DNA from: Acidithiobacillus sp.
GTDB lineage: Bacteria; Pseudomonadota; Gammaproteobacteria; Acidithiobacillales; Acidithiobacillaceae
Reading direction: 5' to 3'
Assembly: GCA_028065135.1 (NCBI GenBank)
Contig: JAPTWR010000019.1
Span: 1-11,150 of the forward strand
Length of the DNA: 11,150 nucleotides
Below the pieces are notes generated by a model. That model was not told where the DNA came from. It saw only the letters and a program-made list of their open reading frames with translations, and made no database searches. A program made the translations under genes and the position numbers. Of this stretch, positions 1-5,073 are shown piece after piece. Positions within the stretch are counted from its first letter, which is position 1. The number at the start of each line of letters is the position of its first letter.

Positions 1-196
1 GCTCTCCTAGTGTCGCTTGCGATGCCACGACCGCGTTATTGGTTGATGACATATGCGCGACTAGGACATGGGCGAGACGGGCTGCCATTGGTGCTTTTGC
101 GATTAACCGTGACCAAGCCTCATGGGCAGCACGTTCGGTCTGAACCCAAGTTGATTTCTTTGAGTCACGTGCTGGTGGATTACTGATCTCAGACAT
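1..196 (-). CDS. Plasmid replication initiator, 5' part only (rep1)
   Basis: Reading the minus strand from an ATG at 194-196 gives 65 codons that run off the left edge. The start has a good ribosome binding site (AGGGG, 6 nt upstream). The N-terminal residues (WVQTER, AHEAW, LIA, NAVVASQ, TL) align at roughly 60% identity with the complete initiator encoded at 7747-8352, so this is a diverged member of the same winged-helix Rep family. By analogy it should bind the iterons just upstream (221-308) and open the origin. The DNA-recognition helix lies beyond the window edge. Having a second, different Rep on the same molecule is the main oddity. The family assignment rests on the alignment to rep2 and on the iteron context. 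Confidence 0.75.
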   Translation of the reverse strand, partial: MSEISNPPARDSKKSTWVQTERAAHEAWSRLIAKAPMAARLAHVLVAHMSSTNNAVVASQATLGE

Positions 197-420
197 TGTG
201 CACCCCTGCCCAAAAGTGAATGCGATATGCACACTGTGAAGTGCATATCGCACAATATAGGTTACTTATAGCATGTGCATATCGAACAATAAAGAGTGCA
301 TATTGCACTAACCTGCACAATCTAGGATGTGCAGGGGTGCACAATCTAGGTTGTGCACCCCCACCTAACAAGTTGTTGATTTTATTAACCTCAAAAATTT
401 CTCCTTATCTATGATCTCTA
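196..420. other. Putative replication origin 1 (iterons upstream of rep1)
   Basis: No gene is seen here; the stretch is built of repeats. GTGCATATCGCACAAT (241-256), GTGCATATCGAACAAT (275-290) and GTGCATATTGCAC (296-308) are direct iterons. The first is also the right arm of a perfect 12-bp inverted repeat (221-232 and 241-252, 8-bp spacer). TGCACAATCTAGGATGTGCA (314-333) and TGCACAATCTAGGTTGTGCA (338-357) are a second repeat pair, each an imperfect palindrome. A 13-bp perfect inverted repeat (196-208 and 332-344) frames the block, and its left arm includes the rep1 ribosome binding site. AT-rich DNA follows at about 365-415, a plausible melting region. An extended -10 (TGCTATAAG on the minus strand, 265-273) could drive rep1. 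The function is inferred from position and repeat structure. Confidence 0.6.
221..252. repeat. Perfect 12-bp inverted repeat in origin 1
   Basis: TGCGATATGCAC (221-232) is followed after 8 nt by its exact reverse complement GTGCATATCGCA (241-252). It lies between the iterons and the rep1 start and is a likely autoregulatory site for Rep1, as paired half-iterons in rep promoters often are. Confidence 0.7.
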
Positions 421-431
421 GGGCTTCCTTG

Positions 432-452
432 TCCTTGTCACTGTGACAAGGA
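432..452. promoter_or_regulatory. GTCACTGTGAC palindrome, copy 1 (21-bp symmetrical)
   Basis: The core GTCACTGTGAC is at 437-447, and the symmetry extends to 10-bp arms (432-452). It sits exactly at the left border of the long direct repeat, which starts inside it at 445. It is one of seven copies of the core in the window. The protein that binds it is unknown. Confidence 0.6.
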
Positions 453-830
453 GTGGGCGCTTGCCACGGCTTCGCCGTGCCGCCCACGGACATCACCGGC
501 GGGGACCCTGCTGGTCCCCCTGTCCTCAGTCGCTCCGCTCCTTCGCCGGATCGACCCCCTAGGGGGACGTTGTCCCCCACTGCCTCCGGCAGCGGCTCCC
601 CCTTTCTGGTTTTCCAGTTGGGAGGCGTTTGAAAAAAGCTTTAGCTTCCGGCCCCGCAGGGGCAAAGAACAGCGAGGAGTGGCGGGCGATTTGCTTGCAA
701 ATCGTTCGACGCTACCGCAACCGCCCAGAGGGCGGAATGCCTGCTACGGAGTACTACGCGAGGGTCTGCGAGATTGAAAGCAAATCCGTGCCCGGCACGC
801 CGAAGGCGTGGCAAGCGGGCACTCCTTCGG
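453..830. other. Multi-hairpin GC-rich region, apparently non-coding (copy 1)
   Basis: This stretch holds a chain of perfect stem-loops and no gene that I trust. Stems: CACGGC/GCCGTG (465-479), CCGGCG/CGCCGG (496-501 with 544-549) enclosing GGGGACC/GGTCCCC (501-519), GGGGGAC/GTCCCCC (562-578), TGCC/GGCA (581-591), GCCCC/GGGGC (651-663), CGATTTGC/GCAAATCG (687-704), CCGCC/GGCGG (721-735), and CACGCC/GGCGTG (796-810) nested in GTGCCCG/CGGGCAC (788-822). A reading frame at 629-856 is not preserved in the second copy because of 1-nt indels, whereas the stems are. Loops and stem ends vary between copies while pairing is kept. Together this argues for selection on secondary structure. From about 830 to 990 I see nothing definite. 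Confidence 0.65.
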
Positions 831-994
831 GTGCTGTGCGGTGCCGTCGCCGTTGAATGGCATTGCGGGCACGCAAATCGCTTTTCTGGCGATTGGGGGT
901 AGGGGAACTATCCACCACACCCATTGCGTGCGCTGTAGGGCAAATTTGGGGCCTTGGCGGGGCTGTTTCTGTGGGTAGATCGGCTTGGCCAAGA

Positions 995-1024
995 TTGACT
1001 GCGTCTCTGTGGCCGTTTTATACT
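995..1024 (+). promoter_or_regulatory. Sigma-70 promoter of orf72 (copy 1)
   Basis: TTGACT (995-1000) and TATACT (1019-1024) are separated by 18 nt. The palindrome at 1026-1038 begins 2 nt after the -10, so it covers the expected transcription start. This is the geometry of a repressor operator. Confidence 0.65.
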
Positions 1025-1025
1025 T

Positions 1026-1038
1026 CGTCACAGTGACG
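1026..1038. promoter_or_regulatory. GTCACAGTGAC palindrome, copy 2 (operator-like)
   Basis: CGTCACAGTGACG, core at 1027-1037, lies between the -10 box and the orf72 ribosome binding site. A bound protein here would block transcription initiation. Confidence 0.65.
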
Positions 1039-1056
1039 GCTTGTGAGGGTAAATTC

Positions 1057-1275
1057 ATGGCAACGACCAGTGCGGAACGGATGCGGTGGAAGCGTGCACG
1101 AGATCGAGGCATGGTCTGGGGCGAAGGCGATGAATCCCAGCTCAGCGATACCGCCCTGATCGAACAACTGGCGATAGCCTGCCAGAAGGCCCGCGAGGGC
1201 CAGGGCAACGCTATTGCCCTGGGGTTGCTCCGGGAAATCGCGGCGCGGATCGGCTTGTCTGGTTCGTCACTGTGA
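1057..1275 (+). CDS. Small plasmid protein of unknown function, 72 aa (orf72, copy 1)
   Basis: ATG at 1057 follows GAGGG with a 7-nt gap; longer upstream extensions would run through the promoter and operator, so this start is preferred. The N-terminus is strongly basic (ERMRWKRARDRG, residues 7-18) and suggests nucleic-acid contact. The rest (residues 29-67) looks alpha-helical. A protein of identical sequence is encoded in the second module (9224-9442) although the DNA differs, which supports it being a real gene under selection. It is convergent with mobC, overlapping its 3' end by 9 bp. I do not recognise the family. A role as the small repressor that binds the GTCACWGTGAC sites flanking it is an inference from position only; a mobilization accessory role is equally possible. 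Confidence 0.7.
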   Translation: MATTSAERMRWKRARDRGMVWGEGDESQLSDTALIEQLAIACQKAREGQGNAIALGLLREIAARIGLSGSSL

Positions 1276-1276
1276 C
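1266..1276. promoter_or_regulatory. GTCACTGTGAC palindrome, copy 3 (between orf72 and mobC)
   Basis: The core lies exactly over the overlapping 3' ends of orf72 (plus) and mobC (minus), so both stop regions are written within it. It is too short and too tightly closed to be a normal terminator hairpin, and therefore reads as a protein-binding site. Confidence 0.6.
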
Positions 1277-1557
1277 AATTTTTGTGCTGGCTGGATAGGG
1301 GCCAGATCGAACAAAGCGCGGTCATCGTCGCGGGTCAGTACCGCATCCAGCATGGCCAGCAGCTTTTCCTGCGGCCATTCCCCGCGTTCGACTCTGGCGA
1401 GGATGACGGCACCGACCAGAATCTTGCGGCGGGTGTCTTCACTGCGCATCTTCTTCGCTTCCATCGTCCGTTTGCGGGCCTCGATGTGCTGTTTCTTCGC
1501 CTTCTCCTGTTTGAGCTTTGCTTCCAGTGCCGCAATGCGTTCGTCGATGGTATCCAT
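1267..1557 (-). CDS. mobC: Mobilization accessory protein MobC-like (copy 1)
   Basis: A 96-aa protein transcribed divergently from mobA with oriT between them, the arrangement known for RSF1010-type MOBQ plasmids, where MobC helps the relaxase open the nick region. The start chosen (cat at 1555-1557) gives GGAG 7 nt upstream; an in-frame ATG 30 nt earlier lacks such a site. Residues 5-45 are a charged coiled coil (DERIAALEAKLKQEKAKK, then HIEARKR), followed by a basic patch (SEDTRRKILVGA) and a helical tail (VERGEWPQEKLLAMLD). The role is inferred from family resemblance and position. Compared with copy 2 it differs at only a few residues. Confidence 0.75.
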   Translation of the reverse strand: MDTIDERIAALEAKLKQEKAKKQHIEARKRTMEAKKMRSEDTRRKILVGAVILARVERGEWPQEKLLAMLDAVLTRDDDRALFDLAPIQPAQKLSQ

Positions 1558-1670
1558 TTGTGCGCTCCGGTGTGGTGAAGGCTGCATATTACCCCCGCTG
1601 AAGGCCCTTGTACGAGGGGCCGCATGTGGTTATCCTGAGCATGGTGCAAGAACCCGCAGCGAAAAGCAAT

Positions 1671-1697
1671 GGCGCACTTATGCAAACTTCGTTTGCG
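1671..1697 (-). other. oriT: Origin of transfer, RSF1010-like (oriT, copy 1)
   Basis: On the minus strand a 6-bp hairpin (GCAAAC GAA GTTTGC, arms 1682-1687 and 1691-1696) is followed directly by ATAAGTGCGCC (reverse complement of 1671-1681). This is the RSF1010/R1162 layout: an inverted repeat and then the conserved TAAGTGCGCC nick core. It lies in the mobC-mobA divergent gap. In RSF1010-type transfer the strand 3' of the nick enters first, so here mobC, orf72, the hairpin region, ori1 and rep1 would lead, and mobA would enter last. Confidence 0.85.
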
Positions 1698-1736
1698 TGC
1701 GGCCTGCGGCGCTGGTAAATACCAGAAGGGAAGCCC

Positions 1737-2765
1737 GTGGCGATTTTCCATCTATCCGTCAAGACCGTCAGCCGTTCGGCGGGTCGCAGCGCGACCGCCG
1801 CCGCCGCCTATCGCGCGGGGGTGAAAATCAGCGACGAGCGCACGGGCGAGATTCACGACTACACCCGCAAGGGTGGTGTGAATTCCGCCGATCTGGTTTT
1901 ACCAGATGGTGCGCCAGAGTGGGCCGCCGACCGGGCGGCGCTGTGGAACGCCGCCGAGCAGAAAGAGACGCGTAAAAACTCGACGGTGGCGCGTGAGTTC
2001 GAGATCGCCTTGCCGGATGAACTCACCCCCGCCGAGCGGCAACGGTTGGCCCACGATCTTGCCCGCGAGATCGTGGAGCGCCACGGCTGCGCGGCAGACG
2101 TCGCCATTCATGTCCCCGGAGCGGACGGCGACCACCGGAACCACCATGCCCACATTCTGCTCAGCACCCGCCGCCTTGGGCCGGATGGTTTCACCGAGAA
2201 AACCCGCGAGCTGGACGACCAGAAAACCGGACCGCAGATAGTCACGCAATGGCGGGAGCGGTTCGCCAGCTTGCAGAACGAGCGATTACGCCAGGCCGGC
2301 ATAGACGCCCGCGTCGATCATCGCCGCCTGGAAGCCCAAGGCATCGACCGGGAACCGACCCGGCACCTTGGCCCTGCGGCCAGCGGCTACGAGCGGCGCA
2401 CGGGGGAGCCGAGCCGCAAGCGGCTGGACTTTGAGGCCGAAGTCGCCGAGCGGCTGGCCCGCGCCCGGGCCGCGGGAGAGCTGGAGCGGGCCAGCCGCCA
2501 GATCGACCGCAGCATCCTCGATCTGTCGGGAGACCTGGAGGCGGCCAAGGCCGAGCGGCTGCAAGCCGAGCAGGAGCGGGCCAGGGCGGGCATGGAAGCG
2601 GTGCGGGCGCAGTTCGAGGCCCACAAGGTGGCCGAAGCGGGCAAGCAGCAGGCCCGCGAAGCGTTCGAGCGGTTCAAGGCCGAGCAGGCCGCCAAACAGC
2701 AGGCCGAAGTCGAGCGGCAGCGACCGAAGCCGGAAAAGGGCCGCGATTACGACCTGTCGCGTTAG
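1737..2765 (+). CDS. mobA: MobA/MobL-family (MOBQ) relaxase (copy 1)
   Basis: A 342-aa relaxase that would nick oriT and stay linked to the 5' end of the transferred strand. GTG start at 1737 with AAGGGAAG just upstream; the N-terminus MAIFHLSVKT is typical of the family. Visible motifs: the catalytic Tyr region AAAAYRAG (Tyr25), the conserved block AREFEIALP (residues 85-93), and the metal-binding cluster DHRNHHAH (His133, 136, 137, 139). After about residue 220 the protein is a long, highly charged, Arg/Glu/Ala-rich coiled coil up to the end. There is no primase domain, unlike the 709-residue RSF1010 MobA. Copy 2 differs at about 22 residues, mostly in the first 130. mobB follows 58 bp downstream. 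Confidence 0.93.
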   Translation: MAIFHLSVKTVSRSAGRSATAAAAYRAGVKISDERTGEIHDYTRKGGVNSADLVLPDGAPEWAADRAALWNAAEQKETRKNSTVAREFEIALPDELTPAERQRLAHDLAREIVERHGCAADVAIHVPGADGDHRNHHAHILLSTRRLGPDGFTEKTRELDDQKTGPQIVTQWRERFASLQNERLRQAGIDARVDHRRLEAQGIDREPTRHLGPAASGYERRTGEPSRKRLDFEAEVAERLARARAAGELERASRQIDRSILDLSGDLEAAKAERLQAEQERARAGMEAVRAQFEAHKVAEAGKQQAREAFERFKAEQAAKQQAEVERQRPKPEKGRDYDLSR

Positions 2766-2823
2766 TGCTGGTCGTGGTCTCTGGTGGGATAGGAAGTAAA
2801 GCAAGCCGGAAAGGGGGTAAGGG

Positions 2824-3471
2824 ATGGACGAGCAGCAGCAGATATTCGGCCTGATGGCCGTTGCGGAAGAACACCAGAAAGCGGCGGCTGCGGCCATCGC
2901 CGGGCTGGCGGCAGAGCGAGCGGCGCTGGCCAAGGAGCGGGCATTGCTTGCGCAGGTCGCGCAAGGCATCCAGAAGGCCGCCAGCGACGCGGTAAGCACC
3001 GCCGTGAGGCAATCCCTCGCCGGAGCATCGGAAACGGCTGCAAAGGCCCTTGGTGACGCCGCGACGCCCGTCATCGGCAAGTTGTCTGGTGTGGTGCAGG
3101 CGGCGAGCGATGCCGAAGACTCGATGCGGAAAGCGGGGCAATGGTTCGCCTGGAAATGGGTAGCTGTGGCCGCTGGCGGGCTGGCTGGCGTGTGCCTGGT
3201 GGCGTATGTCGCCCTGGCGTGGCAACTGCACGAGGTTGGATCGCTGAGCGATGAAAAGGCCAGGCTGGCCGCCGCTATCGTCCGGGAGCGGGCCACGGTG
3301 GCCGAGCTGGCCAAGGAAGGCGGGCGGATACACTGGAACACCTGCGGCGGTCGTCTGTGTTTTGAAGTCAGCAGCAATCAAGGCACATCACCGGACGGCA
3401 ATCCTACTCCGCTGGGCGGCTGGCACACCGATAAGGGCCGGGTGACGCTGGTGATTCCGAAAGGGTATTAA
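2824..3471 (+). CDS. Membrane-anchored mobilization protein, MobB-like
   Basis: A 215-aa protein starting at ATG 2824 behind a purine-rich GGGGGTAAGGG leader, 58 bp after mobA and so probably in the same operon. Residues 1-50 are helical and Ala/Glu/Gln-rich (likely coiled coil), and residues 50-105 are an Ala/Ser-rich helical region. One clear membrane segment follows at about 111-132 (WVAVAAGGLAGVCLVAYVALAW), then another helix (SLSDEKARLAAAIVRERA) and a small C-terminal domain containing two cysteines (WNTCGGRLCFEV). Position and architecture match relaxosome accessory proteins that tether the relaxase to the membrane or coupling protein (RSF1010 MobB has this role). Sequence family not recognised with certainty. 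Confidence 0.65.
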   Translation: MDEQQQIFGLMAVAEEHQKAAAAAIAGLAAERAALAKERALLAQVAQGIQKAASDAVSTAVRQSLAGASETAAKALGDAATPVIGKLSGVVQAASDAEDSMRKAGQWFAWKWVAVAAGGLAGVCLVAYVALAWQLHEVGSLSDEKARLAAAIVRERATVAELAKEGGRIHWNTCGGRLCFEVSSNQGTSPDGNPTPLGGWHTDKGRVTLVIPKGY

Positions 3472-3499
3472 GGGGGCCGTCCCGACGCCCGCCTTACTG

Positions 3500-3508
3500 T
3501 GCTATAGT
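3500..3508 (+). promoter_or_regulatory. Extended -10 promoter of the toxin-antitoxin operon
   Basis: TGCTATAGT (3500-3508) matches an extended -10 element, 32 bp before the antitoxin start; no good -35 is seen. The downstream stretch GTATTACGTAT (3517-3527) holds the palindrome TACGTA and could be the antitoxin operator, but that is only a guess. Confidence 0.4.
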
Positions 3509-3540
3509 GGCGTTATGTATTACGTATGAAAGAGGGTGCC

Positions 3541-3771
3541 ATGCACAAGAAAATGACCATCTCCCTGGATGAAACCGTGTACGACGGGCTGTACCGGACC
3601 GTCGGCAGGCGACACATGAGCCAGTACATCGAGGACTTACTCAGGCCGCATGTGCTCGATACCGCCCTGGATGACGGCTATAAGGCGATGGCGGCGGATC
3701 AAGAGCGAGAGACGGAAGCACAGGCATGGTGCAGCGCCCTGCTGGCGGACATGGCCGATGAGGCGCGGTGA
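3541..3771 (+). CDS. MazE/CopG-like antitoxin
   Basis: A 76-aa protein, start ATG at 3541 with AGAGGG just upstream (an ATG at 3526 in frame is possible and adds 5 residues). The N-terminus MHKKMTISLDETVY looks like the beta strand of a ribbon-helix-helix antitoxin, followed by helix SQYIEDLLRPHV. The acidic C-terminal half (DDGYKAMAADQERE to the end ADMADEAR) would wrap the toxin. It overlaps the toxin gene by 14 bp, the usual order for this type II pair, and should repress its own operon as a toxin complex. It helps keep the plasmid by killing or arresting plasmid-free daughters. Confidence 0.85.
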   Translation: MHKKMTISLDETVYDGLYRTVGRRHMSQYIEDLLRPHVLDTALDDGYKAMAADQERETEAQAWCSALLADMADEAR

Positions 3772-4084
3772 AGTCTGGTGGGTGGAGTTTGATCCGTCGG
3801 TAGGCAGCGAGATCCGTAAGACCCGGCCCGCCGTTATCGTCAGCAATGACGCGGCCAACCGGAATCTGGCGCGGGTGGTCGTGGTGCCGCTGACCAGCAA
3901 TACCGGTCGCCAATATCCGGGGGAGGCGTTGGTCACGCTTTCCGGGAAGCCCGGCAAAGCGATGGCCGATCAGATCATGGCCGCAGACAAGAGCCGCCTG
4001 AAAAATCCCATGGGGAACTTGAGCAAGGCGGATATGACGGCCATAGAGACGGCTATTCTGGTCCATCTGGGGATGCCCAGGTGA
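3758..4084 (+). CDS. MazF/PemK-family mRNA interferase toxin
   Basis: 108 aa from ATG 3758, which lies inside the antitoxin 3' end; the longer in-frame extension back to 3650 runs through the antitoxin in another frame and is spurious. The sequence shows the family signature: GEVWWVEFDP near the N-terminus, then GSEIRKTRPAVIVSND with the conserved Arg that contacts substrate RNA, VVVVPLTSNT in the central strands, and ADQIMAADKSRL in the C-terminal part. Length is normal for MazF/PemK. It cleaves single-stranded mRNA at short motifs when the antitoxin is lost. The cleavage motif cannot be predicted. Confidence 0.93.
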   Translation: MRRGEVWWVEFDPSVGSEIRKTRPAVIVSNDAANRNLARVVVVPLTSNTGRQYPGEALVTLSGKPGKAMADQIMAADKSRLKNPMGNLSKADMTAIETAILVHLGMPR

Positions 4085-4099
4085 GGGATGGGCAAGAAG

Positions 4100-4112
4100 T
4101 GTCACAGTGACA
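4100..4112. promoter_or_regulatory. GTCACAGTGAC palindrome, copy 4
   Basis: TGTCACAGTGACA, core 4101-4111, lies 17 bp after the toxin stop codon and 30 bp upstream of the next promoter's -35. It marks the border between the GC-rich backbone and the AT-rich cargo. Confidence 0.6.
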
Positions 4113-4141
4113 GCTTGTTAGAGGTTCCCAAAAACGACCGT

Positions 4142-4170
4142 TTGACAGGCAACAATGAGCACCTTATAGT
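4142..4170 (+). promoter_or_regulatory. Strong sigma-70 promoter of the 121-aa ORF
   Basis: TTGACA (4142-4147) is a perfect -35 consensus, followed after 17 nt by TATAGT (4165-4170), 5 of 6 of the -10 consensus. The start codon is 57 nt downstream. The -10 is embedded in the first of two repeated TTATNGTGACCA sites. Confidence 0.75.
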
Positions 4171-4196
4171 GACCAGGTCGCCGTTTATGGTGACCA
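4164..4196 (+). repeat. Twin TTATNGTGACCA repeats at 21-bp spacing
   Basis: TTATAGTGACCA (4164-4175) and TTATGGTGACCA (4185-4196) start 21 bp apart, two helical turns, over the -10 and the initial transcribed region. A 7-bp inverted repeat (CCAGGTC 4173-4179, GACCTGG 4213-4219) encloses the second site. This looks like a tandem operator for a repressor of the 121-aa ORF. Confidence 0.55.
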
Positions 4197-4226
4197 ACAT
4201 CGTCATTTTGCTGACCTGGAGAATTT

Positions 4227-4592
4227 ATGAACGCTTATATTGTTGCAATGCTTTTGATTATAAACCTTCATCTTTATGCTGAGGAAAAGGGAAAACATTA
4301 CTCGCGAATCAGGATGTCAAAAGATACCGTAAGGAAAATAAGTGATAGATCGTTTCTCAGGGATATCTTTATTTCAGAATTAACGGATGAGTTACATAAT
4401 TTAGGATGGCACCTAATAGAGGTATCAGATACAGAATTTGCTATGATAGAGTTAGAGAGAGTTTCACGCTGGGGTAAAATTTCGTCAAAGCGGGTTGGTG
4501 AGTTGATTAACAATGATAATGCTATAAAGGAAATATGGAAAACAATATCAAGTCACCATGATGGTATCAGCATTCCTGATGATGGCGATTAA
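4227..4592 (+). CDS. Unknown AT-rich cargo protein, 121 aa
   Basis: ATG at 4227 with GGAG 5 nt upstream and a strong promoter. The first 18 residues (MNAYIVAMLLIINLHLYA) form a hydrophobic segment that could be a signal peptide or membrane anchor. The remainder is soluble and mixed (DTVRKISDRSFLRDIF, then ELTDELHNLGWHLIEV and FAMIELERVSRWGKIS), ending in an acidic tail (SIPDDGD). The HNLGWHLIEVSDTEFAMIELE stretch would fit a small alpha/beta fold. Base composition is much more AT-rich than the mob and toxin-antitoxin genes, suggesting a different source. I do not recognise it and assign no function. Confidence 0.6.
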   Translation: MNAYIVAMLLIINLHLYAEEKGKHYSRIRMSKDTVRKISDRSFLRDIFISELTDELHNLGWHLIEVSDTEFAMIELERVSRWGKISSKRVGELINNDNAIKEIWKTISSHHDGISIPDDGD

Positions 4593-5073
4593 ATCACAAT
4601 AATCAGGAATAATAAAAAGATTTAAACTGTGTGGAGCGCAGGCTCTTCGTCAGATTGAGTGGGTAGGGGGTAGACTGCTGTGGAGCAGTCGCACCCTGAA
4701 TAGGAGTTAGCTGATGGTCCCGGAAGAGCTATTTGGGGTCCCGTCAGAATTCGGAAAAAATCGTACGCTAGTGCGGTAGGTCGTCCGCTGACGCTGCGAA
4801 GGCCGATCAGAACGCAGATTCCTGTTGCAGATCGTTTTCACTTTGCAATTGAATTTCGCAACGTTGGATGCCAGTAAAACAGGCGCTCGGCAACTGTTGC
4901 GCAAACCTTCGTTTGTTGTGCGCTCTGGGCAGAGCCAGCGGCCGTATCATCACTTCAGATCTTGCTGCGGTCGACTGTGGACCAGAGTCATCGCAAAACA
5001 TGCCGCCGGTCATAGGTATTGCGGCCCAACCCTTGATTTGAATAAACAGCCAGGAGAAAACAGCTAGAAATTA
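4593..5073. other. Gene-free stretch with transposon remnant
   Basis: No convincing gene in this 480-bp gap. It holds a perfect 7-bp hairpin with a 4-nt loop (GACTGCT GTGG AGCAGTC, 4673-4690), an orphan Tn3-family terminal repeat (4735-4771), and about 270 bp of moderate-GC sequence after it without coding signal. A weak AT-rich hairpin (AGAAAT/ATTTCT, 5066-5081) overlaps the stop codon of the gene to the right. Confidence 0.5.
4735..4771. mobile_element. Orphan Tn3-family terminal inverted repeat (Tn21-like)
   Basis: The stretch starts GGGGTC, carries TCAGAA and CGGAAAA in the middle, and ends TCGTACGCTAG. The spacing matches the 38-bp ends of Tn3/Tn21-group transposons (GGGGTC, then TCAGAA, CGGAAA, and a CGCTAAG end). 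No transposase and no partner repeat is seen in the window, so it is a relic, a border of a larger deleted element, or one end of a non-autonomous unit. Confidence 0.6.

Larger units (their letters stand above)
445..2982. repeat. Long direct repeat, copy 1 (mobilization module)
   Basis: From 445 (GACAAGGAGTGGGCGC) onward the sequence matches 8620 onward. The offset drifts from 8175 to 8168 bp because of small indels. The match is still perfect where the window ends (2982 versus 11150), so the true length is greater. The unit holds the hairpin region, orf72, mobC, oriT, mobA and the start of mobB. Divergence is highest in the first third of mobA and almost nil in the last part of mobA and in mobB. 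Confidence 0.95.

Noticed and set aside
629..856. 75-aa open frame in the hairpin region (copy 1)
   Set aside because: The corresponding frame in copy 2 is shifted by single-base indels, while the hairpins are preserved, so coding is unlikely.
1266..1290. Bidirectional terminator between orf72 and mobC (palindrome followed by ATTTTT)
   Set aside because: A 5-bp stem with a single-base loop cannot form a normal terminator hairpin, and the same core occurs at promoters.
2286..3381. Long minus-strand open frames opposite mobA and mobB
   Set aside because: These are GC-rich antisense shadows of the relaxase and mobB genes with no start signals and low-complexity translations.
4673..4690. Hairpin as the terminator of the 121-aa ORF
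   Set aside because: It is 80 bp beyond the stop codon and is not followed by a T-run. Left as an unexplained hairpin.
4825..5067. 80-aa plus-strand and 68-aa minus-strand open frames near the Tn3-type repeat
   Set aside because: No ribosome binding site, no recognisable domain and atypical composition. At most a fragment of transposon sequence.
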